A stretch of 9,273 bases of DNA, from assembly GCA_937132145.1 (NCBI GenBank), contig CAKZNY010000292.1, forward strand, positions 1 through 9,273, read 5' to 3'. The stretch is from an uncultured Paracoccaceae bacterium (lineage in GTDB: Bacteria; Pseudomonadota; Alphaproteobacteria; Rhodobacterales; Rhodobacteraceae). Every line of letters starts with the position of its first letter. Positions within the stretch are counted from its first letter, which is position 1. The notes below the pieces were generated by a model, which searched no databases, had not been told where the DNA came from, and worked only from the letters and a program-made list of their open reading frames with translations. Shown here piece by piece: positions 1 through 6,917 of the stretch. The position numbers and the translations under genes are program-made.

Positions 1-541
1 CTGGCATGATGCGGGCTAAATCCTGCAATGTTTCTGGCAGATCAGAGCGACCACCGAAAGGAACGCCGGTTGCGAAAACTGTTTCGATCATCTCGCGGCG
101 CGCCGATACACGCAGCCGGCGGTTATTAAGCCAAGCGCCTTCGCCTTTTTCAGCGGTAAAAACTTCGTCTTTTACGGGGTCGTAGACAACAGCCGCGACG
201 ATCTCGCCGCGATGCTCCAACGCGATTGAAATTGACCAATGCGGCATCCCGTGCAGGAAGTTCGTTGTGCCATCAAGTGGGTCAACGATCCAGCGGCGAG
301 TCGGGTCTTCGCCGAATGTTTCTTCGGATTCCTCCCCAAGGAAACCGTAGTTCGGGCGCGCTTCGGTTAGTTGCTCGCGGATTTCCTCCTCGGCCGTGGT
401 GTCGGCTTTGGACACAAAATCGCCCGGACCTTTGGAGGAGACCTGAAGGTTTTCCACCTCGGCAAAATCGCGCAGAAGTTTACGACCGGCGACGCGGGCC
501 GCTTTGACCATGATATTCATATTGGCAGAGGCGTGATACAT
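1..541 (-). CDS. suhB: Inositol-1-monophosphatase family protein (SuhB-like), 3' end outside window
   Basis: This is a Mg-dependent phosphatase of the inositol monophosphatase family, which hydrolyses inositol-1-phosphate and related sugar phosphates in the cytoplasm. In E. coli, SuhB also binds the rRNA antitermination complex. About 180 residues are present, so roughly the last 80-90 residues of a normal ~265-residue protein lie beyond position 1. The family metal-site motifs are visible: GEE around residues 69-71 and WIVDPLDGTTNF at residues 84-95, with Glu70, Asp87, Asp90 and Thr92 as expected ligands or catalytic residues. I chose the ATG at 541 because it gives an N-terminus of the usual form (SAN-N-M-KAAR) and a weak GAAAG lies upstream. 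An internal ATG at 520 has no ribosome site. It follows efp on the same strand after 48 bases and is probably co-transcribed. Family assignment is firm; the exact substrate is not. Confidence 0.9.
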   Translation of the reverse strand, partial: MYHASANMNIMVKAARVAGRKLLRDFAEVENLQVSSKGPGDFVSKADTTAEEEIREQLTEARPNYGFLGEESEETFGEDPTRRWIVDPLDGTTNFLHGMPHWSISIALEHRGEIVAAVVYDPVKDEVFTAEKGEGAWLNNRRLRVSARREMIETVFATGVPFGGRSDLPETLQDLARIMP

Positions 542-561
542 GTGTTTGGCTTTCAAGAGAT

Positions 562-575
562 GCGGCAAACGCCGC
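562..575 (-). repeat. Short GC-rich inverted repeat between efp and suhB
   Basis: A perfect 5-bp stem, GCGGC-AAAC-GCCGC on the plus strand, lies between the efp stop codon and the suhB start. In the minus-strand transcript it would form a small GC-rich hairpin with a GTTT loop about 20 nucleotides before the suhB start codon. No U-run follows, so it is not a normal intrinsic terminator. It might tune suhB translation or act as an attenuator or mRNA-stability element, but a stem this short can arise by chance. Confidence 0.3.
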
Positions 576-589
576 CGTATAATTTGCGA

Positions 590-1153
590 TCAGGCGCGTT
601 CGACGTATTCCATGGTTTCGGTGGAAACCACAATCGCCTCGCCCTCGCCAACGAAGGGCGGGATCATGACGCGCACGCCGTTATCCAGAATGGCGGGCTT
701 GAAGCTGTTGGCGGCTGTCTGGCCCTTAACCGCAGGCTCGGTTTCCGCAATCGTACAGGTGACGCGCTGGGGCAGGGCCGCACTTAGGGCTTCGTCGTCG
801 TAGTATTCAATCTGGATGGTCATGCTGTCTTGCAGGAACGGGCGGCGATCCCCCAGAATATCGGCAGGCAGTTCGATCTGCTCGTAGGTTTCCGTATCCA
901 TGAACACCAGCATGCCGTCATTTTCGTACAAGAACTGCTGGGTCCTCTGCTCAAGACGCACCTTTTCAACCTTATCCGCGGCACGAAACCGCTGGTTCAG
1001 TTTCGAGCCGTTACGCAGGTTCTTCATCTCCACCTGTGCAAAAGCGCCGCCCTTACCGGGTTTCACATGGCTGACTTTTACAGCGACCCACAGGCCGTCA
1101 TTATGGTCCAGAATGTTGCCTGGGCGAATTTCGTTACCGTGGATTTTGGGCAT
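590..1153 (-). CDS. efp: Translation elongation factor P
   Basis: EF-P (187 residues, the standard length) binds ribosomes stalled on consecutive prolines and promotes peptide-bond formation. The sequence shows the KOW-like N-terminal domain, then two OB-fold domains. The tip loop [11 protein letters not shown] is at residues 30-40, with Lys34 at the position that is beta-lysylated by EpmA in E. coli. The C-terminal domain carries the family signature [14 protein letters not shown], followed by the usual short ending ([12 protein letters not shown]). The ATG start is preceded by GAGAG about nine bases upstream. It is transcribed divergently from the sarcosine oxidase operon and upstream of suhB on the same strand. 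No modification enzyme gene (epmA or epmB) is in view, so whether Lys34 is modified cannot be judged here. Confidence 0.97.
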   Translation of the reverse strand: MPKIHGNEIRPGNILDHNDGLWVAVKVSHVKPGKGGAFAQVEMKNLRNGSKLNQRFRAADKVEKVRLEQRTQQFLYENDGMLVFMDTETYEQIELPADILGDRRPFLQDSMTIQIEYYDDEALSAALPQRVTCTIAETEPAVKGQTAANSFKPAILDNGVRVMIPPFVGEGEAIVVSTETMEYVERA

Positions 1154-1169
1154 GGCGCGCTCTCGAATA

Positions 1170-1198
1170 ATAATTCATGTATGGCGCTCTATAATTCA
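1170..1198. repeat. 8-bp direct repeat ATAATTCA, two copies 21 bp apart
   Basis: ATAATTCA occurs at 1170-1177 and again at 1191-1198 in the gap between efp and the sarcosine oxidase operon. The copies start 21 bp apart, about two helical turns, so a protein could contact both on the same face. One copy overlaps the predicted efp -10 box and the other lies just after its expected start site. This could be an operator or simply AT-rich coincidence. Confidence 0.3.
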
Positions 1199-1216
1199 CC
1201 TGTCAGGGGCTTGCAA
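1188..1216 (-). promoter_or_regulatory. Predicted sigma-70-type promoter of efp
   Basis: Reading the minus strand, a -35-like TTGCAA (1216-1211) is followed after exactly 17 bases by a -10-like TATAGA (1193-1188). Transcription would begin near 1181, giving a leader of about 28 bases before the efp ATG at 1153. The spacing is ideal and both hexamers are close to consensus, and the site lies in the 135-bp divergent gap where an efp promoter is expected. The -10 overlaps one copy of an 8-bp direct repeat described separately. Confidence 0.55.
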
Positions 1217-1275
1217 GGTGGTGGTTTTGGGCTAGCGTATCCGAAGGTTTGTTTAATAGATTCGTGTGAACGCAT

Positions 1276-1280
1276 AAGGA
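1276..1280 (+). promoter_or_regulatory. Ribosome binding site that fixes the GTG start of sarcosine oxidase soxB
   Basis: AAGGA at 1276-1280 lies eight bases before the GTG at 1289. No ATG in this frame gives a normal SoxB N-terminus. The frame stays open far upstream, through the antisense of efp, so this site is what separates the true start from a spurious long extension. Confidence 0.75.
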
Positions 1281-1288
1281 TCCCAGAC

Positions 1289-2539
1289 GTGCATTACTCA
1301 GTGCTCCAAATTCTTAAGAACGGGTTGACGGGAAATAAGGGCTGGAAGCCGGTTTGGCGTAATCCGGAGCCTAAGAAATCCTACGATATCGTTATTATCG
1401 GTGGCGGCGGGCATGGGCTATCAACCGCGTATTATCTGGCCAAGACCTATGGCATCCGAAATATCGCCGTGCTCGAAAAAGGCTATCTGGGCGGGGGGAA
1501 TGTCGGGCGCAATACCACCATCGTGCGGGCGAATTACCTGCTGGACGGGAACTTGGAGTTTTATTCGCACTCATTGAAGCTGTGGGAAAATCTTGAACAG
1601 GAACTGAACTATAACGTCATGCTCTCGCAGCGCGGGTGTTTGTTACTGGCGCATAATGACGGGCAATTCGACGATTTGGCTTGGCGCGGTAATGCCAATC
1701 TGGCAACGGGCGATGATGCGGTTTTGATGAGCGCGGACGATGTGCGGGCCTACACCCCTTACCTGAATTTCGACGATGCCCGCTTTCCGATCCGGGGGGG
1801 CTTGTTGCAACGAACCGGCGGCACGGCGCGCCATGATGCGGTTGCCTGGGGCTATGCGCGGGGTGCGGATATGCGCGGTGTGGATTTGATTCAAAATTGC
1901 GAAGTCACGGGCTTCCGGATCGAGGGCGGCAAGATCAAAGGGGTCGAGACGTCGCGCGGATATATCGGTGCTGGCAAGGTGGGGATGTCGGTCGCGGGGC
2001 GGACCTCGCAAGTGGCCGAGATGGCCGGACTGCGTTTGCCGATCGAAAGCCATGTCTTGCAGGCGTTTGTAACCGAAGCCGTGAAGCCGGTAATAGATAC
2101 GGTGATTTCGTTTGGAATGGGGCATTTCTATATCAGCCAGTCGGACAAAGGCGGGCTGGTTTTTGGCGGCGATATTGACGGCTATAACAGCTATTCCCAG
2201 CGTGGAAACCTGCCGATGGTCGAACATGTGGCCGAAGCCGCAATGGCCTTGATGCCGATGATTGGCAAGGCGCGGATGTTGCGAAGCTGGGGCGGTATTG
2301 TGGATATGAGCATGGATGGTTCCCCCATCATCGACAAAACCCCGATCGAGGGTTTGTTCCTGAACGGCGGCTGGTGTTACGGCGGTTTCAAGGCCACACC
2401 TGCGGCGGGGGCCGCGTTTGCACATCTGATGGCGACGGGGGAAAAGGCGGCTTGGGCGACCAAGTTCAACCTGAACCGTTTCGAGACCGGACACGTGATT
2501 GATGACGAGGGCACTGGCGCTCGTCCCAACCTGCATTGA
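1289..2539 (+). CDS. soxB: Sarcosine oxidase, beta subunit (heterotetrameric)
   Basis: This is the catalytic flavoprotein subunit of heterotetrameric sarcosine oxidase, which oxidises sarcosine in the cytoplasm to give glycine and a one-carbon unit, with H2O2 formed from O2. From the GTG start it is 416 residues, the usual length. The N-terminal Rossmann motif VIIGGGGHGLSTAYYLA is at residues 35-51. The stretch GGTARHDAVAWGYA contains His182, which matches the conserved histidine that binds FMN covalently in studied enzymes (His173 there, allowing for offset). The C-terminal GGWCYGGFKATPAAGAAF (360-377) is typical of the DAO/SoxB family, and its Lys368 is near the position of the lysine proposed to activate O2. 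A longer open frame reaches back to 830 but is antisense to efp, so I rejected it. This is the first gene of the operon; its stop overlaps the soxD ribosome site. Confidence 0.95.
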   Translation: MHYSVLQILKNGLTGNKGWKPVWRNPEPKKSYDIVIIGGGGHGLSTAYYLAKTYGIRNIAVLEKGYLGGGNVGRNTTIVRANYLLDGNLEFYSHSLKLWENLEQELNYNVMLSQRGCLLLAHNDGQFDDLAWRGNANLATGDDAVLMSADDVRAYTPYLNFDDARFPIRGGLLQRTGGTARHDAVAWGYARGADMRGVDLIQNCEVTGFRIEGGKIKGVETSRGYIGAGKVGMSVAGRTSQVAEMAGLRLPIESHVLQAFVTEAVKPVIDTVISFGMGHFYISQSDKGGLVFGGDIDGYNSYSQRGNLPMVEHVAEAAMALMPMIGKARMLRSWGGIVDMSMDGSPIIDKTPIEGLFLNGGWCYGGFKATPAAGAAFAHLMATGEKAAWATKFNLNRFETGHVIDDEGTGARPNLH

Positions 2540-2549
2540 GGGTCGCGAC

Positions 2550-2819
2550 ATGAGAATACATTGCCCACACTGCGGAGAGCGCGACCACCGCGAGTTTGAA
2601 TATCTCGGGTCTGCCAAACTGCTTGAACGCCCCGAAGGTGGCGATGCCGCCGCGTTTCACGACTATGTTTTCCAGCGAAAAAACCCGACGGGCGAGAACG
2701 CCGAGCTGTGGCAGCACGTAATGGGATGCAGTGCGTGGCTGCATGTCGTGCGAAATGTCACCACACATGAAATCATCGCGGTTAAACTGGCCCGCGATGT
2801 GAAGGAGGCGGCACGATGA
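2550..2819 (+). CDS. soxD: Sarcosine oxidase, delta subunit (zinc-binding)
   Basis: This small structural subunit (89 residues) of heterotetrameric sarcosine oxidase carries a zinc ion. The expected ligand set is visible: Cys5 and Cys8 in CPHCG, then His56 and Cys60 in WQHVMGCSAW. This matches the C-x2-C plus H-x3-C pattern known for the delta subunit. The ATG at 2550 follows GAGGG (2538-2542), which overlaps the soxB stop codon. An alternative ATG at 2499 would add 17 residues inside soxB and would break the usual N-terminus, M-x-I-x-CPHCG. The last four bases, ATGA, are shared with the soxA start, indicating translational coupling. This gene is unrelated to the sulfur-oxidation soxD at 6303-6917 despite the shared symbol. 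Confidence 0.95.
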   Translation: MRIHCPHCGERDHREFEYLGSAKLLERPEGGDAAAFHDYVFQRKNPTGENAELWQHVMGCSAWLHVVRNVTTHEIIAVKLARDVKEAAR

Positions 2820-5752
2820 ACCGTATCCCGACAGGCGGTCTGATTGATCGCGATATTTCTATTCCTTTCACGTTTGACGGGCAGAAATATACCGCGCATC
2901 CCGGCGATACGCTGGCCTCGGCATTACTGGCGAACGGGGTGCGGCTTATGGGGCGCAGTTTCAAATACCATCGCCCGCGCGGGGTGCTGACGGCGGGGTC
3001 TGAAGAACCAAACGCGCTGATGGAAATTGGCGAAGGCGCGGATCGCACACCCAATACGCGGGCGACAACGTGCGAGGTTTACCACGGCATGGTCGCGCAA
3101 AGCCAAAACCGTTTTCCAAGCCTTAAGGTGGATATGTTGGCGGTTAACGATCTGTTATCGCCGTTTTTGGGTGCGGGTTTCTACTACAAGACCTTCATGT
3201 GGCCGAAGAAATTCTGGGAGGCGGTATACGAGCCTATTATTCGTCGCGCGGCTGGCTTGGGGCGCTTATCCGGTCAAGCCGACAAGGCGGTTTACGAAAA
3301 AGCATGGGCCTATTGCGATGTGCTGGTTATTGGCGGCGGTCCGGCAGGGTTGATGGCCGCTTTCACGGCGGGCAAGGGCGGCGCGAAGGTTATTCTGGCG
3401 GATGAAGATTTCATCATTGGTGGGCGTCTGAACAGCGAAAAAACCGAAGTAGACGGGAAACCGTCGCATCGCTGGGCTGCGGAAATGGCGGCAAAATTGC
3501 GCGAGATGCCGAACGTTCGGGTGATGATCCGCACGACCGTAACGGGGGCATATGATGGTGGAACTTATGGCGCAGTGGAGCGGGTGGCGGATCATCTCGC
3601 GGATGCAAAGGGTGCGCCACGGCAGATATTCTGGCGGATCGTGGCCAAACACACAATCCTTGCGGCGGGTGCCACGGAACGCCCGATCGCGTTCCCTGAC
3701 AATGATCGCCCCGGGATCATGCTGGCCGGGGCCGTTCGCACCTACGCGCATCGCTACGGGGTAGCGGCTGGGCAGCGCGTGGCGGTTTTTACCAATAATG
3801 ATGATGGCTGGCGAACGGCGCAGGACTTGCTGGCGTTAGGGGTTACAGTCACGGCGTTGATTGATACACGCACTGACGTTTCGCCCGATATTGATTGCCC
3901 CGTTTTCACAGGTGCTGCGGTTGTCGGGACAAGCGGGCGACTGGGTATTGAACGCTTGTCGGTGCGCACATCCGATGGTGCTGTGCAACAGATCAACGCC
4001 GATTGTCTGGCGGTTTCGGGTGGCTGGAACCCCGCCTTGCATCTAACGGGGCATATGGGCGGCAAACCCACATGGCGCGAGGATATTGCGGCCTTTGTGC
4101 CCACACCGAACAGCATTCCGAATTTGATTGCGGTCGGGGCCGCAAACGGAAATTTCTCGACACTTGGCGCGTTGAAAGAGGGCATGGCGGCAGCCAAAGC
4201 GGCACTCAAAGACCTGCGCTTGAAGCAGGTGCGCCCGCATGTGCCGGTCGCTGATGATGCACAGGGCGCTGTGGCTGCGTATTGGCATGTGCCAGATGTT
4301 AAGGGGCGCTCGTGGCTGGATTTCCAGAACGATGTGACGGTGAAAGACATAGAGTTGGCACACCGCGAAAACTTCCGCTCGGTCGAGCATATGAAGCGCT
4401 ACACGACGTTGGGAATGGCCACCGATCAAGGCAAAATGTCGAACATGGGCGCGTTGGCGGTTATGGCAGAGCTGACCGGACAAAGTATTCCCGAAACGGG
4501 CACAACTATTTTTCGCCCACCCTACACACCTGTGCAAATGGGTGCGCTTGGCGCTGGCGGGGCTGGCAAAGGCTTTGCGCCCGAGCGGTTCACAACAACC
4601 CATGACTGGGCGGTTGCGCGCGGTGCGGTGATGATCGAGGTCGGGCTGTGGCATCGGGCCTCGTGGTTCCCCGCCGCCGGTGAAACCCATTGGCGGCAAT
4701 CCTGTGATCGCGAGGTCAAGATGGTGCGCGAGGCTGTCGGGATTTGTGATGTTAGCACGTTGGGAAAAATCGATATTCAAGGACCGGATGCCGGTGTGTT
4801 TCTGGACCGCGTTTACACCAACATGTTCTCGACCCTGAAAGTCGGGAAGGTCCGTTATGGTCTGATGCTGCGCGAAGACGGGATGGTTCTGGACGATGGT
4901 ACGACCGCGCGGTTGGGGGAAAACCATTTTGTTATGACCACGACGACAGGGGCGGCTGGTCCGGTGATGTCACACCTCGAGTTTTGCGCGCAATGTCTTT
5001 GGCCGGAACTTGACGTGAAAATGATTTCCGTCACGGAACAATGGGCGCAAATCGCGGTGGCTGGGCCTAAGTCGCGCGACTTGTTGGCAGGCTTGATCGG
5101 CGATGTTTCGAATGCGAGCTTTCCATTCATGGGATGTGGAAACGTGTCGATTGGCGGGGTTAACGCGCGCCTGTTTCGCATCTCGTTCTCGGGCGAGCTT
5201 GCGTATGAAATTGCTGTTCCTGCGGGGTACGGCGCGGCTTTGATGGTTGAGCTGGTGAAGCGCGCCGAAGCGTTGGGCGGAGGGGCCTACGGTATGGAGG
5301 CGTTGAACGTCTTGCGGATCGAAAAAGGATTTCTGACCCACGCCGAAATGGATGGGCGTGCCACGGTGGCTGATTTGGGGATGTCTGGCATGATGTCCAC
5401 AAAAAAGGATTTTATCGGCAAGGTTTCCAGCCAGCGCGAGGGGTTGCTGGACCCCATGCGGGAACAACTGGTCGGGATCAGGCCCGTTGGGCCGGTGCGG
5501 CAGATTTTGGGTGGCTCGATCATGGTGGATGTCGATGCGGAACCAATCCGCGAGAATATGCAAGGCCATGTGACATCGGTTTGCTATTCCCCGACACTGG
5601 ACGGGATGATCGGGTTGGCGTTTGTCAAAGGCGGACATGGGCGGATCGGCCAGACAATTCGAGCCGTCGATTTGCTGCGAAACCTTGATACGCTGTGCGA
5701 AATAGTCTCGCCGCAATTCCATGACCCAGAAGGGGAGAAGGCGCGTGGCTGA
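2816..5752 (+). CDS. soxA: Sarcosine oxidase, alpha subunit
   Basis: This is the large subunit (978 residues; family about 965-1000) that binds NAD and tetrahydrofolate. The domains run in order. First is a ferredoxin-like N-terminal domain containing SFKYHRPRG (residues 48-56); it lacks the cysteine cluster needed to hold iron-sulfur, as is usual for this subunit. Next is a dinucleotide-binding fold starting DVLVIGGGPAGLMAAF at 168, with a later AVGAANGNFSTLGALKEG near 437-455. The C-terminal part from about 600 is GcvT/aminomethyltransferase-like, with GICDVSTLGKIDIQGPDA near 641-658 and GMEALNVLRIEKGF near 825. It is expected to accept the imine/formaldehyde unit through an internal tunnel and form 5,10-methylene-tetrahydrofolate. 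A strong AAGGAGG (2802-2808) lies seven bases before the ATG. It overlaps soxD by 4 bp and soxG by 8 bp. Confidence 0.96.
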   Translation: MNRIPTGGLIDRDISIPFTFDGQKYTAHPGDTLASALLANGVRLMGRSFKYHRPRGVLTAGSEEPNALMEIGEGADRTPNTRATTCEVYHGMVAQSQNRFPSLKVDMLAVNDLLSPFLGAGFYYKTFMWPKKFWEAVYEPIIRRAAGLGRLSGQADKAVYEKAWAYCDVLVIGGGPAGLMAAFTAGKGGAKVILADEDFIIGGRLNSEKTEVDGKPSHRWAAEMAAKLREMPNVRVMIRTTVTGAYDGGTYGAVERVADHLADAKGAPRQIFWRIVAKHTILAAGATERPIAFPDNDRPGIMLAGAVRTYAHRYGVAAGQRVAVFTNNDDGWRTAQDLLALGVTVTALIDTRTDVSPDIDCPVFTGAAVVGTSGRLGIERLSVRTSDGAVQQINADCLAVSGGWNPALHLTGHMGGKPTWREDIAAFVPTPNSIPNLIAVGAANGNFSTLGALKEGMAAAKAALKDLRLKQVRPHVPVADDAQGAVAAYWHVPDVKGRSWLDFQNDVTVKDIELAHRENFRSVEHMKRYTTLGMATDQGKMSNMGALAVMAELTGQSIPETGTTIFRPPYTPVQMGALGAGGAGKGFAPERFTTTHDWAVARGAVMIEVGLWHRASWFPAAGETHWRQSCDREVKMVREAVGICDVSTLGKIDIQGPDAGVFLDRVYTNMFSTLKVGKVRYGLMLREDGMVLDDGTTARLGENHFVMTTTTGAAGPVMSHLEFCAQCLWPELDVKMISVTEQWAQIAVAGPKSRDLLAGLIGDVSNASFPFMGCGNVSIGGVNARLFRISFSGELAYEIAVPAGYGAALMVELVKRAEALGGGAYGMEALNVLRIEKGFLTHAEMDGRATVADLGMSGMMSTKKDFIGKVSSQREGLLDPMREQLVGIRPVGPVRQILGGSIMVDVDAEPIRENMQGHVTSVCYSPTLDGMIGLAFVKGGHGRIGQTIRAVDLLRNLDTLCEIVSPQFHDPEGEKARG
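5732..5737 (+). promoter_or_regulatory. Ribosome binding site selecting the GTG start of soxG
   Basis: GGGGAG at 5732-5737 lies seven bases before GTG at 5745, inside the end of soxA. The in-frame ATG at 5721 has no comparable site upstream and would add eight residues (MTQKGRRR) that break the usual MADFKL start of this subunit. Confidence 0.6.
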
Positions 5753-6302
5753 TTTCAAATTACACCCAAGCGAAGCCCTGATCGGGCAACCTATCGAGAT
5801 TGGCGCGGCGGTTTTGGCCTGCAACCAACCAGCAAACATTCTGTCGGTCGCCCCTTTCAAAGGGCAGGGGATGGCGGTTAACGATGTATTAAAGGCAGTG
5901 GTGAAGCTCGCGTTGCCAACAGTCGGGAGGGTCAGAACCAAGAAGCACGTTCGCGCGATGTGGGCCGGACAAGGGCAATGGTTTGTTGTCGGGGATATCG
6001 AGCTGGCAGTGCTGGCCCAAGCCTTGGACACCAAAGCCGCCGTTACCGATCAAAGCGACGCATGGGTTGTCTTGACGCTTGGTGGGGCGGACGCGCGTGA
6101 AGTGATGTCGCGCCTTTGTTCGCTGGATTTGGATGCGCTGGAGCAAGGTCAAACCGCGCGCGCGGAATTTGCACATATGATGTCGTGCATCACGCCAACG
6201 CCAGAGGGTTTCGAGATCATGATCATGCGCTCGTTCGCGAAAACGGCGATCCATCACACACGCGAGGCCATGGGTAAACTTGCAGCGCTTCGGGCGTTGT
6301 AA
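5745..6302 (+). CDS. soxG: Sarcosine oxidase, gamma subunit
   Basis: This is the fourth and last subunit of heterotetrameric sarcosine oxidase (185 residues, near the usual 190-200). It is a non-catalytic subunit with a fold related to the GcvT N-terminal region and packs against the alpha subunit. The sequence is poorly conserved in the family. Recognisable parts include the MADFKL start, WAGQGQWFVVGD near residues 75-86, and the ending FEIMIMRSFAKTAIHHTREAMGKL, which resembles the family's C-terminal R-S-x-W/F-A-x-x-x-x-H region. GTG is chosen as the start because of its ribosome site. The gene overlaps the soxA stop by 8 bp. Its TAA stop (6300-6302) directly abuts the stop codon of the convergent cytochrome gene, so the operon ends here with no visible terminator. 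Confidence 0.9.
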   Translation: MADFKLHPSEALIGQPIEIGAAVLACNQPANILSVAPFKGQGMAVNDVLKAVVKLALPTVGRVRTKKHVRAMWAGQGQWFVVGDIELAVLAQALDTKAAVTDQSDAWVVLTLGGADAREVMSRLCSLDLDALEQGQTARAEFAHMMSCITPTPEGFEIMIMRSFAKTAIHHTREAMGKLAALRAL

Positions 6303-6917
6303 CTATTCAGGCGTTACGTCTTTGCCACTGGCATATTTGCTGATTTCAACGGAAGATTTGCAGTCGATCATGCAGGCCTCGGTGAAGAGCGGATATTCGG
6401 TGAGCGGTCGGTCATCGGGATAGAAGTTAGCCTCGTTCCCCAGCGGAAGGTCGCGGAAGTTGGCTTTGGAAAGCTCGAAATCCTCATCATCCACAATCTC
6501 GTTTAGGTACATAATATAAGCCGTTAGCGCATAAACCTCGTCTGCGCTTAACGATTGTGCATTGCCAAAAGGCATCGCGCGGTTGATGTAATCCCAAACG
6601 GTCGAAAGATATGGCCAGAAAGACCCCACAGTTTTGAGGGGCCTATCGCTGGTTAGCGTGTCAAAGCCACCCGCCAGCGCGGGCCAGCGATCGACGCCTT
6701 CGCCGAAATCGCCATGACAGACTGCACATTGCGCGTCGAAAATCGTTTCGCCGTCTGCCACTGTGCCGGAACCCTCGGGTAATCCCAGCCCATCGGGGCG
6801 GATGTCGATGTCCCATGCAATGACTTCGTCGGGTGTGGCTAGACGCCCGATCCCGCCTGCGAATACAGGGACGGCGAGAAGGGTGATTATTAGCGTTGCG
6901 TTAAGAAATTTCGACAT
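6303..6917 (-). CDS. soxD: Sulfur-oxidation cytochrome c SoxD, short monohaem form
   Basis: This periplasmic c-type cytochrome is the likely electron-accepting partner of SoxC in the Sox thiosulfate pathway. From ATG 6917 it has 204 residues with a Sec signal peptide (MSKFLNATLIITLLAVPVFA, predicted cut after residue 20). A single haem motif CAVCH is at 64-68, and Met115 in RAMPFGNAQSL is a likely axial ligand. A Cys-x3-Cys pair, CMIDC, lies near the C-terminus. The text around WDIDIRPDGLGLPEGSG and VGSFWPYLSTVWDYINRAMPFGNA resembles the first domain of SoxD from Paracoccus-type systems, as I recall it. Those proteins are larger and carry a second haem domain, which is missing here. The start lies inside soxC, overlapping its end by 17 bp. 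A longer frame back to 7163 is a soxC shadow. The stop (TAG) abuts soxG. Identity is likely; whether the protein is truncated is unresolved. Confidence 0.82.
   Translation of the reverse strand: MSKFLNATLIITLLAVPVFAGGIGRLATPDEVIAWDIDIRPDGLGLPEGSGTVADGETIFDAQCAVCHGDFGEGVDRWPALAGGFDTLTSDRPLKTVGSFWPYLSTVWDYINRAMPFGNAQSLSADEVYALTAYIMYLNEIVDDEDFELSKANFRDLPLGNEANFYPDDRPLTEYPLFTEACMIDCKSSVEISKYASGKDVTPE

Noticed and set aside
371..787. 138-residue plus-strand open frame
   Set aside because: It overlaps suhB and the end of efp on the opposite strand; no ribosome site or homology is visible.
1197..1220. Inverted repeat CACCT-N14-AGGTG flanking the efp promoter spacer
   Set aside because: Only five bases per arm with no extension; expected by chance in a 135-bp gap.
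1227..1258. Plus-strand promoter for the sarcosine operon (TTGGGC, then TTTAAT)
   Set aside because: Spacing of 19 bases and poor match of both hexamers; not distinguishable from background, so no promoter is annotated for the operon.
1643..2617. 324-residue minus-strand open frame across sarcosine oxidase soxB
   Set aside because: It is fully antisense to a well-recognised gene, with histidine/arginine-rich low-quality composition, no ribosome site and no recognisable domain.
4043..4927. 294-residue minus-strand open frame within soxA
   Set aside because: Antisense shadow of soxA with no family features.
4970..6034. 354-residue minus-strand open frame across soxA and soxG
   Set aside because: It lies antisense to two strongly supported genes and shows no domain or motif; it is a by-product of GC-rich codon bias.
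6299..6317. GTAAC/GTTAC inverted repeat as a bidirectional terminator
   Set aside because: Five weak pairs around a nine-base loop and no T-run on either side.
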